Of a stretch of DNA of 64,000 bases, positions 26,691 to 39,405 are shown one piece after another. This stretch comes from Arthrobotrys musiformis (taxonomy: Eukaryota > Ascomycota > Orbiliomycetes > Orbiliales > Orbiliaceae). The position numbers and the translations under genes are program-made. Each line of letters begins with the position of its first letter. Position 1 is the first letter of the stretch. The stretch is taken from positions 1,550,001 through 1,614,000 of the forward strand of contig JAVHJL010000007.1 in assembly GCA_036971715.1 (NCBI GenBank), in the 5' to 3' direction. The notes beneath the pieces are model-generated. The model was not told where the DNA came from. It did not search any database and saw only the letters and a list, made by a program, of their open reading frames with translations.

Positions 26691-27346
26691 TATTATGTTT
26701 ATATTATATAATTAACCCCAATTAAGTATATAGCTTGATATAATAAATATATTTTTGATTTTATATTCTAATTCTCTTTTAAAAAATTAGTTTATTTTTA
26801 TTATAAATATTCATTTAAAAGAAATAAATTGATTTCCTATATTATATAGAATATATTACTTTTATAATATATTTGGTTTTATCTAACTAATAAAAATTTA
26901 AATTATTAGTCTATTTTGTCTTTATATAATATTTATTATAATATATATATGATAAATTACTACTTACTAAAAGGTTTGTTTTTTAAAAATAAGTAATAAA
27001 TAGATAAATAAACTATAATTTTATATATAATTTATCTTTTATATAGAAATTTTATTATATATTTAAGAATTTCTTAAGTGATGGTAATTCTTAAATCTTT
27101 CTTGGAATTCTATTAATTAACTTATTAACTACTTTTACTAATTTATTATTTAATAATAAAACCTTAAAATAGTTTTATAAATTTTTTATTTATTCTACTA
27201 TATTATACTTTTTATATATAACTTTATTAGTTTTACTGAATACTGATTATTCTTTCTAAGAGATCTAAATCAATAGAATTAAGAAACCAGTAAGGTGCTA
27301 GGCTTGTTTGGGAATCCTGCCAAGGAGACCTGGACAAGGTGTAATA
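26691..27346 (+). repeat. LTR4 (3' LTR of E2)
   Basis: 656 bp. The inner start is AT-converted (TATTATG...), and the outer end (27230-27346, GGAATCCTGCCAAGGAGACC) is nearly intact. It is followed by CAAAA. Confidence 0.88.
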
Positions 27347-27407
27347 CAAAATAAATTTTATTATACTAATTAAAATCAAATTTAAGAAAAGATTATTATA
27401 AAATATA
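27347..27407. other. 61-bp spacer between E2 and E3
   Basis: Starts with the E2 target duplication CAAAA and ends with ATATA next to LTR5. Its complement joins naturally to the sequence left of E1 (…TATAT) if the E1/E3 inversion is undone. Confidence 0.65.
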
Positions 27408-28063
27408 TGTTACACCTTGGTCAGGTCTCTTTGGCAGGATTCTTAAATAAGCCTAGTACCTTACTAGTTTCTTAATTTTATTAGTTTAGATTTTTTAGAA
27501 AAAACAATTAATATTTAGTAGAATTAATAAAGTTATATATAGAAAATATAATATAGTAGAATAAATAAAAGATTTATAAGATTATTTTAAAACTTTACTA
27601 TTAAATAGTAAATTAGTAAAAATAATTGATAAATTAATTAATAAAATTTTAAAAAAGATTTTAAGAATTATTATTGTTTAAAAAATTTTTAAATATATAA
27701 TAAAGTTTTTATATAAAAGATAAATTATATATAAAATTATAATTTATTTATTTATTTATCACTCATCTTTAAAAGGTAAGTTTTTTAACAAATAATAATC
27801 TATTATATATATTATAATAAATATTATATAAAAATAAAATAGATTAATAAATTAGATTTTTGTTAATTAAATAAAATTAAATATATTATAGAAATAATAT
27901 ATTTTATATAATATAAAAAATTGATTTATTTTCTTTAAATAAATATTTATAGTAAAAATAAACTAAATTTTTTAAAAAAAAATTAAAATATAGAATCAGA
28001 AGTATATTTATTATATTAAATTATATATCTAATCGAAACTAGTTATATAATATAAGCGTAATA
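27408..28063 (-). repeat. LTR5 (3' LTR of E3)
   Basis: The outer end is intact from TGTTACACCTTGGTCAGGTC. The inner end is AT-converted (GCGTAATA for GCGTGACA). Confidence 0.88.
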
Positions 28064-31035
28064 CTATTTCTTTCTTTAAAAAAAAAAAACTTTATTATAT
28101 AAAATTTTTATATAAAAATATTTCGTAGATAAAAAATAAAATATTTAAGAATATTGAATTTATATAAGAAAATTTTGTATAATATATTTTAATATATAAG
28201 AAATTTGGTTAAAAAATATTATTATATAGGAAGTTTATTAAGAAAATAATCTTATGTTAGAAATGTTATAAATAATAAATTTTATATTATATATATAATT
28301 ATATAAATATAATAATATATAAATATAATTGAATTTATTAAAAATTAGAAATTAGAATTTAGACTTTTAAACATTTCTATACTTAATAATTTAATATGTA
28401 AAAATCAAATATATTTAAACAATACTTTTAGATAAGAATATATTAGAAAATAGAATTTTAAAATATTATAAAATTTAATTAAAGTTAGTAAAATTTACAT
28501 GTCAGAAAAGGATTTAATAAGCAAAAAAAATAAAAGAATTTAGATTTTTTTTAAAAATTAGTTATAATTGGTATATTTAAAATAAATATAAATGTTTTAT
28601 TATAAAAAATTCTATAAAATATTTAATCTATATTAAATAAGGAAAAAATAAATATAATATTATTTTATATAAGTAGTTTTTTAAATTTTATTTTTTTTTT
28701 AAAATTAATTTTAATAATAAATCATATTTTGAATATTTATTAAAAAAAGGTGAAAAAGTTTTAGAAAATAATAGCTTGCTTTGAAATTATAAAGAAAAAG
28801 ATTTAAGAAAAATAAAAGAAAATAAATAAAAATTAAGAAATAATATTCAATCTTTAAAAACAAATGTTAAAATTTTAAGAAAATTTTAAAAAGTTTTTTA
28901 ATAAATTTAATATTATTACATTAAAATATAAATATTATTAGTAAAAAATATAAATTATTATTAATAAATATTATAAAAATATAATTTATATTAAAGCAAA
29001 ATTAGAATTATTAGAAAAATTAAAAAATTCTGGTTTTAAAAAAGAAAAAAAGTTTTTAGTTTTTAAAAAGCTAATAAATTATTATTATATTTTAAAATTC
29101 TTTTTTAAAAAAATAATAAATTTTAATTTAAATTTTTATTTAGTAAATAATAAAAAAGTTTTAAATATAAAATATAAAAATAAAAAATATTTAAAATTTA
29201 TAATTATATAATAATATTTTTATAAAAATATTTATATTACACTAATTTTTTCAAAATTCTTTAAAAATATTATAAAAGATTTGGTTTTTTTAATAAAAAA
29301 ATTCATAAAAGATATTTATAAAAATTTTAAGTTTATAAAATAATTATTATTTTTTTTTTTTATTTTTTATTTTTAATAATACATATAAATATATTTTGTT
29401 AAAATATCTTTCTTTAATATACTAAATTATTAGTAGCTAATATTTTACTTATAGATCATATTATTTAAATAATATATATTAATATGTTATTAGTAGTTCT
29501 AATATATTATATAAAGTAAAAAATACTTTTTTAATTTTTAAAAAAATTAAAAAAATATTAAAACAAGAAGTACTATTAATATTTAATAAACTATATATAT
29601 AGCTAAAAATATAAATAAATAAAAATTATAAAATAATAGTAGTTTTTTTTAAAATAGTATTAATTTTAGATTTTTTTAGGTTATTTATATTTTTTTTTTG
29701 GTTTTATAGTACTTTGTTAGATAAATATCCCAAATTACTTTAAAAAAGACTAGATAAATTTAAAAGAGATGTTTTTTTTTAATTATTAGAAATTATCTTT
29801 TAGACTATAAAATTAAAACCATTAAATAAAATATTTATTATTTTTATTAAATTTTTTAAAAATCTTTTTAATATTATATTTAGTAAAATCATTATATTTT
29901 ATGTTAATATTATTTAAGTTTTTTTAAAGTTCTAAAAAAACTAATTCAAAAACTAATATATAAAATATATAATAGATTTTTAAAAATTTAGGTATATTTA
30001 ATTTATATTAGTATTTTTTAAATTATTTTTTAATTATATAAAAGTTAAATTTTTAATAATTAAATTTTTTATTAAAATACTTACTTTTTAAGTTTTGTAT
30101 AAACAAATATGCTTTATCTTCTTTTTTTAATAATAGGGTTTTTAGGTGATTTTTATTATAATAATGGGTTATTTGTTTTTAAAAAAATTCAAAATTTTTT
30201 TTAAAAATATTATGAAAGTTTTTTATTTGTTTTATATATTTTTTAACTTTTGGTATAATTTCTTTTAGAAAAAGTAGAAATAGAAAAATCTTAAAATTTT
30301 ATTTATATAATATTTTATATGAAATATATTTAGTAATATTATATTAAAATATATTATATGTAAATTTTGCTAAAAGCAAAAAAAATATTTAATTATTTTA
30401 AATATAATTAAAGAAGTTTTAGAAATATATTTTAAAAATTTAAATAAAATATTCTAAAATTCTATTAATCTAAAAATAAGATTTTATTATAATATTAATT
30501 TTTAATTTTATTTAATTCATAATTAATTATTAATACTTACTAGTAAAAAATAAATTTTTATTATAAATATGTTTTTGCTAGATTCTATATTTAGAAAAGA
30601 TATGTTAATAATATATTTATTGGAATTTTTTAATTTTTTATTAGCTATGCTATGGAATAAAGATAACAATTTTTAAAAATTTATTAATAATAATTCATAT
30701 TTTTTTATAAATGGTATTAATAAGAATACATCATGCATATAATATTCTTTAAATAAAGTTATATATAATAATTTTAAAAAATATATTAAGTATATTATGA
30801 AATTAAAATATACTATATAGTTTATATTGATTAAATTTATTTCTATAATATATATTATAGGTTTTAATATATTTTTTAATATATTTTCTTATCTAAGGCT
30901 AAAAGTATATTTTGATAATGAACTTTTATATTTAATTAATATTTAAGTAATTATATATTTCTGAATTATAATACCAAATAATGATTTTCTTCTAAAGTTT
31001 TTTAATTAAAATATAAAGAAGTTCTTTAAATATGA

Positions 31036-31218
31036 CATCAGGAAAAAAACACATTTTTTTTTGTGTGGTGTTTGACCTAGGATGGGCAGGATAACAAGAT
31101 AGAAACCTGCCTTCCGGATGGAAGTCCTTTCATAAGATGGAGAATCTTCTATCTGATGGAAACCCCTTTATCGGATGGAAAAGCTTGGCATTATAAAAAA
31201 AAAATTAAAAAATTAAAA

Positions 31219-31255
<37 letters not shown>

Positions 31256-31666
31256 TAAATAATTACGTAATTAAGATAAAATTTAGAATATTGAATAAAT
31301 GAATTTTTATTAATTTTATATTAATTATATATAATCTACTAAATATCTAATATAAATAAGTATACGAAATTTTATATAAAAAAATAGAATTCTATAGAAT
31401 TCTATAGAATTTTATAAATAATAATAATATAATTGTGATAAAACCAAAATTAAAAAATAATTTAAGAGAAATAAAAATTATATATTAAAAATATATATAT
31501 AAAATTTTAAAATTAAAAAAATAATTTAAGAGAAATAAAAATTATATATTAAAAAAAAAAAAAAAAATTAAAAATAAAAAAAAAAAAAAAAAAAAAAGAA
31601 ATTTCTAAGTTATTTTTTATATATAAAAAATTTTTTTTTTTTTTCTAAGTTGTTTTTTATATATAA

Positions 31667-31698
<32 letters not shown>

Positions 31699-31989
31699 GG
31701 TGGTGGTGGTGGTGGTGAAGAGAAAAGGATCAAGTTTTTGTTTTCACAAAAAATGAAAAAGAGAATAATTTATATTATTTTTTTTGTTTATATTTAATTA
31801 CTTGATTTAGGATAATAAAATCAAATATTTTGAATAATATATTAATAATATATTAAAAATATAATAATATATTATTTTTAATGTAATATTTGCTTTTAAA
31901 GAACAAGATGGAGTGTAATAGAGCACAATGGAGTGTGATAAAAGGCCTTTTATTTGATGGAAGGATGGAGGTGTGTTTTTTTCCTGATG
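31036..31989 (+). mobile_element. Non-autonomous TIR element M1, copy 1, inside E3
   Basis: 954 bp bounded by CATCAGGAAAAAAACACA and its complement, an 18-bp inverted repeat with one mismatch or none. Near the ends are short subrepeats of the GATGGA / CGGATGGAA type. The middle is simple sequence: an AAT array, A/T homopolymers, a TATAGAATTC repeat and GGT repeated six times at 31699-31716. The uninterrupted site can be read in E1 near 13700 (TTTAAATATGATAATTCC), placing the insertion between ATGA and GATAA, with at most a GA duplication. There is no transposase. Family not assigned. Confidence 0.78.
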
Positions 31990-34900
31990 GATAATTCCTT
32001 TATATAGTACATAATATTTTAGTAAGTTCTAAAATCTTTCTAAAACTTTTTTTATTATTGAATTTTATTAGTAGCTATTTATAAGTTAAGCTTAGAATTC
32101 ATCTTTAATATAATATTCTGTAAAATTAAAAAATTTATTAATAATAATGTAGCTTTTTTTTTTTAATAAAATAGCTTCTTTATTAAGTTCTATTTTTTTA
32201 TAAAATCTGATTATTAATTTATTACATCTGCTAGAGTATTTTCTTTATTTTTGAAGTAAATAATTTTTATATTATATTTTAAAAAAAATTCCTACTAGTG
32301 AACTTGTTTATAACTAAATTTTTTTATAATTAGAAAAAAAATAAGGTTTTTATAATCAAAAAGAATTATAAAAAGTTTTTTAATTTAAAAATAAATATAT
32401 TATTTTTTATAAGCTTCTATAATAACCATAAATTTTTTATTATATATTAAGTATTATAATTATATAAAATTAAATTTGTAAAAAAAATAGGTAATTAAAT
32501 ACTATTTTTAATCAAAATATTATTATAAAAAGCATGTTTTTAAAGTAATAATTGAAGTATCTATTTCTATCTTAATAAAAAGTTTTAAATTATAAATCTT
32601 AAATACTAAAATAAATATAAAAGTATTTTTTAAGATTTTAAAAACCTTAAATTTTTTAAATATAAATTTAAATTTGATTTGTTTTTTTATAAGTTTTATA
32701 AGGGTTGTTAATATAAAACTATATTTTTAAATAAATTATTAGTAATAATTATAAAGTTTTAAAAATGATTATATATTTTTAATATTTTTTGGTAAAAATT
32801 ATTTTTAAATAGTTTAAACTTTTTATAGGTTTATTTTAATATTATTTAAAGTAATTATAGTTTTTAGGAATTTATATTTTATAATAGTAAATTTAGATTT
32901 ATTAAGAGAATATTATAAGTTATATTTTCTTAAAATATTAAGTATTAGGTTAATGTATTTTTTATATTTTTCTAGATTTTTATTATAAATAAAGATATTA
33001 TTTAAATAGATTATATAAATTGTGTTAATATAATTTTATAAAATATGATTTATAAAAGCTTAAAAAAATGTAAGAGTATTAATAAATTTAAAAAATATTA
33101 TTATATATTTAAATAGTTTATAATAGTATTTAAAAGCTGTTTTTTATTTTTTTTAAAATTAATTTATATATTAAAATATGTAAAAATAAAATTAAATTTA
33201 GTAAAAATTTTAGTTTTTAAAAGCCTATTGAAAAATTTATTAATAAAGAAGAAAAAATTAGTATTTTTAATTATAATATTATTAAAGTTTTTATAATTAA
33301 TACAGATTTATAATTTGCTATTAAATTTTAATATAAAGAGAATAAAATATTTGGCTAAAAAGTTTAAAAATCGGATATATTTATTATAAAGATTTTTATT
33401 AATATATTTTTAAAAAACAACAGTTTTTTTTTTATATATATATATATAGAAAATAAATAAAATTATGTTTTTTTTTAAAAAAAAATATAATATATAAATT
33501 AATTAATTCTTAATAGAAGAATATCTTTTAATAATAATTCAAAAATAATTTAATTTTTTAATTTAATTTAAAAAGATATTTTGCTTTTTTTAATTTAAAT
33601 TATTTTTTTTACTTTTAATAGAAAATATTAAAGAGTTTTTGGTTTATTTTTTAAATAATTATTAATTTTTTTAATTATTATTTAAATAATAAAGTTTAGA
33701 TAAACTTTTTTTTAATATTATATAGTTTTTGTTTTTTTATATATAATTTTTTTGTATAAGTATTAAGGGAATTTGAAAATTTTATATTTTTAGTTAATTT
33801 TAAAATTATATTATTATAATTAAGAATATTTAATAACTAAATTATAAGCTATTTTTAAGATATTAATTAAAATATTTTTAAAATATTTTTTAATAAGAAA
33901 TTTAAAATAAGTTTAATAAATAATAATTTTAATTTCTTTATAATTAAAAGCAAAAATTATAATTAAATTTGTAAATTTTGTGATAGATAAATTAAATTAT
34001 ACAACTATTTTTAAATAAATAAAAAAATCTTTAGTATTATTATTAAAAAAATGTTAATTTGTAATTTATTAATATAAACAAATATTATAAAATATTATTT
34101 AAAAAATTAAAATTATAAAATTTTAAAAAATATAAATCCTATTTTTATAATATAAATATTAGATTGTTTAAGAAATATTAATTTTTAAAATTATTTTAAT
34201 TTAAATTTTTAGTAAATTTTAAAGAAATATTAACCTATTTATTATATTTTTCAAGTTTATAATTTAATTAATTATCATTAATATCTTAAAAAAATATTTA
34301 TAATAATAAAGCTAAATAAAAGTATTATAAATTTTGGATTTTTATATCTAAAATATAAGAATATTATATTATAAAGTAGATTTTATAGTTTTTTTATTAA
34401 TTAAAGTATTTATTATAAAAATAGTAATAATATTTTAATTTTAAAATATTTTTTTTTTAAATTTATTAATTTAAAATAATAAAGATTTTATATTTTATTA
34501 ATTTAATATTTAATATATTTTATATATAAATTAAAATAATCATAAAATTAAACTTAAGTATTTAGAAAATAGAATTGGTATTTTTATTTTTATTTATATT
34601 TAAATTTAAAGTAATAATTAAGGCAATTTCTTATTAAATTAATAATTATAAATAAATTATTATAAATTTAATAATATTAATAAAGATTAAAATTATATAT
34701 TTAATAAAAATTTTTATAAAATTTTAATTAAATTTATATAAAAAGGATAAGTTTTTTAAGTAAAATTAGCAAGTGAAAAGGTAATTAAAATTATAATATT
34801 TGTTTTTGTAGATTATTAGTGCAATAGTATATTCTATTATATTTTTTTAGTTATAATAATATCAGAAATATAATTTAAGAATTTAATTATAAAGAAAATA

Positions 34901-37317
34901 TTAAGTTTTATAAATTATATAAAGATAATATAAAGAGTACTCTTCTTATATAATTCTAATAATAAATAATAGTTTTAAAAATTTATAAATAATTAATTTA
35001 ATATTACTATTTTTTATTATGATATAATAATTTTCTTAATGATTTGTAAATATTTTTTATAGAAATTTATATTAATATAGTGGAAGATTTTTTAGTAAAG
35101 GATAAAATTAGCTTATTATTTTTCTTTTATAAAATTATATTTTATATATTTAGTAGTGAAAATATAATAATAGTTGAAATATTAAATATTTTATTAATTA
35201 TATACTTTATTATAGTATTTATGTTAAGTAAAAATTAGTTTTTGATAATTTATATATTAAACTTATCCTTTTTTAAAAGAAATAATATTATTAATTTTTT
35301 CTTTAATTAGTAAAGGAAGAAAATAATTATTATTATTTTAATCAAAAAATAGAAAAAAGATAATGTTGATTTATTTATAATCTTTATTAAAACTAATTTA
35401 TTATAAGTAGTTAAAAATTTCTTTAAATATAATAAATAAAAATTAGTGATAAATTGTTTTAAAATATATAAAAATATTTTTGGATTTAGGGTTTTTTAAG
35501 ATTATTTTTTAATAAAATTTTTATTTATATTCATAATATTAAATTAATTATTTATTTTTTTATTATTTATATTTAATGTAATTATCAAAAACTAGATTAT
35601 TTTATATCTAATAATATTTTTAAATATTAAGTAAGTAAAAAAAGGGAGATATTTTTTTATTATTAGTATTTATAAAAGTAATTAATTTTAGAATATTTAT
35701 ATAAATATTTAAAAAAGTTTATAACATAACTTTATAAAATTATTTAATAATTTATTGCTAAATTTTTTCAAAATTAATAATAATAAATTATTATATTATA
35801 TTAAGTTTAATAAAGGCTTTGTTTTTTTAAAAAAAACCTTAAATAATATTATAGAAATTATATTATATAATATTTTTTTTTTTTTGTATTTTTGAAAAAA
35901 ATATCTAAGTTTATTATAATTTTAACAAAAAAAATTATTAGATTTTAAACCTTTTAAAAAAATATTATATTTATATTTATATTATATAATATTTAGATTT
36001 ATAAAAACTAAATCAAAAGTTTTAATTACTATCATACTTCCATTTTTATTTTTTTTTTAATTTTTAGAATTGGATTTTTTGTTATAGTTATTACTATTAT
36101 TATTATATTTTCCTTTTTTTTTATAAGAAAATTAATTAATACAGATTTTAAAATTAATATCATTAATTTCAATAACATATTATTACATTTTTATATAAAT
36201 TATAATAGATAATTTTTTATTTTAGTATTTTTTTTTATAAATATATATATATTATTAGAATTTTATCTTAAATCCTTCTCGAACTTTTTAATATAAATTG
36301 GATTTATTTTAATTAATTAAAACTATAAGTTTGTTAAATTCTTAGAAGTAATTACAAATAAAATTAATCTACTTAAGAATAATAATTTATTATTAGGTTT
36401 TTACAACTTTATTATTTTTATTATATTACTATTTGAGAAAAATGATAAAAAATTTATAATCTATTATTACTTTAATTATATCTAGGTTTTTTTTTTTTTT
36501 TTTCTTTGGTTATTATATAGTTTTAGTAATAAATATAAGTTTAAAAAATAGTATTATTAAAATATATTTTTATAAATAGGATTTTAATATTATTATAAAA
36601 AAATTAAGAGATTTAAAATCAGAAATAAGTATTGAGTTATTAGAAAAAATAATTAAATTTTTTAAAAATTTTATTAAATTTTATTAAATTGTTAATTTAT
36701 AATATTTTAATATTAAGTTTTTTTTAGAATTTATTTTATTTATTTTAAATTTTAAGTCTTTCAGCGTTGTATTGTACTAATTTTGTTTAAAGTTCTTTAA
36801 TTTGTTTTTTAAAAATTTATAATAAAAGAAAATTAGATTTTTTTTCTATAATTTTTCTACTATTCTTTATATTATCATTTAATAGTTTAAAGAGTTTTTT
36901 AAAAATATCTTTACTAAAGTTTCTAATATATTACACACATTTTTCTTTTTTTAATTTTATAAATTTAGTATTATTTAAATTATTATACTTTAAATACTAA
37001 TAAATTTTAATAGAAATATTAATTTTTATAAACTTATTATTAATATTTATATATAGGAATTTTTATTAAAAAAATAAATTAGTATTAAGTTAAAAATAGG
37101 GTTTATTTTTTTAATTTATAAATTTATTTGTATAATTAAGCTTATATATATTATTTTTTATAATTAATTATTATTATTAGGTTTTAAAAAAGTTTTGAAT
37201 TTTTTTTTAAAAAATAATTTATATTTGTTATTACTATTATTATTATTTAAATTATAACCAACTATTTGTTGTACTAATATATACTATTTATCTTATTAAA
37301 AATTGGATTAATTAAAA

Positions 37318-37974
37318 TATTACATTTTAGTTAGGTTTTTTAATAGGATTCTTAAATAAGTTTAGTATTTTATTAATTTTTTAATTTTATTAATTTAGAT
37401 TTTTTAAAAAAAATAATTAGTATTTAGTAGAATTAATAAAGTTATATATAAAAAATATAATATAGTAGAATAAATAAAAGATTTATAAAATTATTTTAAA
37501 ACTTTACTATTAAATAGTAAATTAGTAAAGATAGTTAATAAGTTAACTAATAGAATTCTAAAAAAGATTTTGAAAACTGTTATTATTTAAAAAATTCTTA
37601 AATATATAATAAAATTTTTATATAAAAAATAAATTACATATAAAATTATAGTTTGTTTATTTATTTATTATTTATTTTTGAGAGGCGAGCTTTCTAGCAA
37701 GTGGCAATTTATTATACATATATTATAACAAATATTATATAAAGATGGAATGGACTAGTAAGTTAAATTTCTATTAGTTAAACAAAACTGAATATATTGT
37801 GGAAATAATATATTTTACATGATATAGGAAATTGATTCATTTTTTTTAAATAAATGTTTATAGTAAAAATAAACCAGATTCTTTAGAAAAGAATTAGGAT
37901 GTGGAATCAGAAGCATGTTTGTCGCGCCAAGCCATATGCCTGATCGGGACTAGTCATATGGTGTGGGCGTGACA
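37318..37974 (-). repeat. LTR6 (5' LTR of E3)
   Basis: The inner end near 37318 is AT-converted. The outer end (37860-37974, GCCATATGCCTGATCGGGAC) is almost intact. It is followed by TAAGG. Confidence 0.88.
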
Positions 37975-38733
37975 TAAGGTATTGTTTTTAGTTTTTAAAT
38001 ACTTAAATTATTAATAGGAATTTTTTGTTATAGATGTTATAATTATATTTTGTTAATATTATTTTTTTTAATTTGTAAACTATAAAATGCTAGAAACTGT
38101 TATTATGTTTTTGAGAAAAAATTACAGTGTAGATAAAATCTAAAACATTTATTTTTATTTATATTTTTAATATAAAATTTTAGTATTTTAATATTAATTT
38201 AATGCAAAATATTTGTTAAAATATTTAAAAAACAAATTTCTTTTTTTTTTTTAATAAAATATTTTATTTTTTTTGATTAAATTATAAAAAGGCTTGGTTA
38301 TTTTTATATAATTTTTTATAAATTTTTAATAAAAATTCGTAAATTTTAGAAAAAAATATATTTTTTTAACAATTCTAAGTTTTTTTTTTAATTTTTTTTA
38401 ATTAAATATGTTTTGAATCTTAATAAAATCTAATTTAATTTTATTGTTTTAATAATATACTCTAAAAATTTAGTTTTTTTAATAAAAAATTTGTATTTAA
38501 AGAGTTTAATATAAAGTTTTACTCTTTATAATACTTTAATAATTTTTTTTATATAGTAAATATATTCTTTTTTTAAATTACTATAAATGTAGATATTATT
38601 AAAATAAATTATACAAAATTTGTTTAAAAAAAATTATAAAACTTTGTTAATATAGGTTTAAAAAGTAATTAAAACATTTATTAATTTAAAATATACTACT
38701 TAAAATTTAAAATATTTATATTTGGTATAAAAG
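37975..38733 (-). pseudogene. Older element X with reverse-transcriptase relic
   Basis: Not E-family sequence. On the minus strand, near 38575-38625, a relic of the RT active site can be read as Y-L-[D]-[D]-I-Y-I-Y-S when RIP changes are allowed. The surrounding bases align loosely with the RT part of E1 near 14700-14810, so X is a different retroelement of the same broad class. The stretch begins with TAAGG and ends with AAAAG, the target duplications of E3 and E4, so both inserted into X. Confidence 0.6.
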
Positions 38734-39405
38734 TGTCACGCCCACATCATATGACTATTCCCAGTTAGGCATATGGCTTGGCGCGACAAACATGCTTCTA
38801 ATTCTGTATTTCAATTATTCCACAAAAAGATTTAGTTCATAATTTATTTATTCATTTTATAAACATTTGTTTAGAGAAAATAAATCTATTTCCTACATCA
38901 TATAAAATATATTATTTAACACAACATATTCAATTTTATTTGACCAGCAGAAATCTTAGCCACTAATCCATTCCATTTCTTATATAATATTTATCATAAC
39001 ATATATATAATATCTTGTTGTTTATTGATGTGCTCGTCTCTAAAAAACAAACAACAAACAACCAAACAAATAATAATTTTATATATAATTTATCTTTTAT
39101 ATAAAAACTTTATTATATATTTAAAATTTTTTTAAATAATAATAATTTTTAGATTTTTTTTTAAAACTTTATTGATTAACTTATTAACTACTTTTATTAG
39201 TTTATTATTTAATAGTAAAGTTTTAAAATAATTCTATAAGTTTTTTATTTATTTTACTATATTATATTTTTTATATATAATTTTATTAGTTTTATTGAAT
39301 ATTAATTATTTTTTTTAAAAAATCTAAATTAATAGAATTAAGAAACTAGTAAAATACTAAACTTATTTAAGAATTCTATTAAAGAAATTTAACTAAAATA
39401 TAATA
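38734..39405 (+). repeat. LTR7 (5' LTR of E4)
   Basis: The outer 120 bp are nearly intact (TGTCACGCCCACATCATATG). The inner end is AT-converted (ACTAAAATATAATA). Confidence 0.88.

Larger units (their letters stand above)
17823..27346 (+). mobile_element. Retrotransposon E2 (Ty3/Gypsy type), lacking only the first 110 bp of its 5' LTR
   Basis: LTR3 remainder 17823-18369, internal region 18370-26690 (8321 bp), LTR4 26691-27346. A purine-rich tract at 26677-26690 directly before LTR4 is a plausible polypurine tract. The missing LTR start is the reversed fragment 9567-9676. Flanks after repair are CAAAA on both sides (complement of 9677-9681, and 27347-27351). RT relics lie left of the integrase relic, the Ty3/Gypsy order (Copia has integrase first). 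No frame survives RIP. Confidence 0.87.
27408..37974 (-). mobile_element. Retrotransposon E3, full length, minus strand, with an inserted TIR element
   Basis: LTR5 27408-28063 (656 bp), internal 28064-37317, LTR6 37318-37974 (657 bp). Removing the 954-bp insertion at 31036-31989 leaves 8300 bp internal, equal to E1 and E4. Flanks are ATATA (left) and TAAGG (right), which do not match each other but match the complement of the E1 flanks in exchanged order. Long parts keep G and lose C on the top strand, opposite to E1. Confidence 0.88.
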
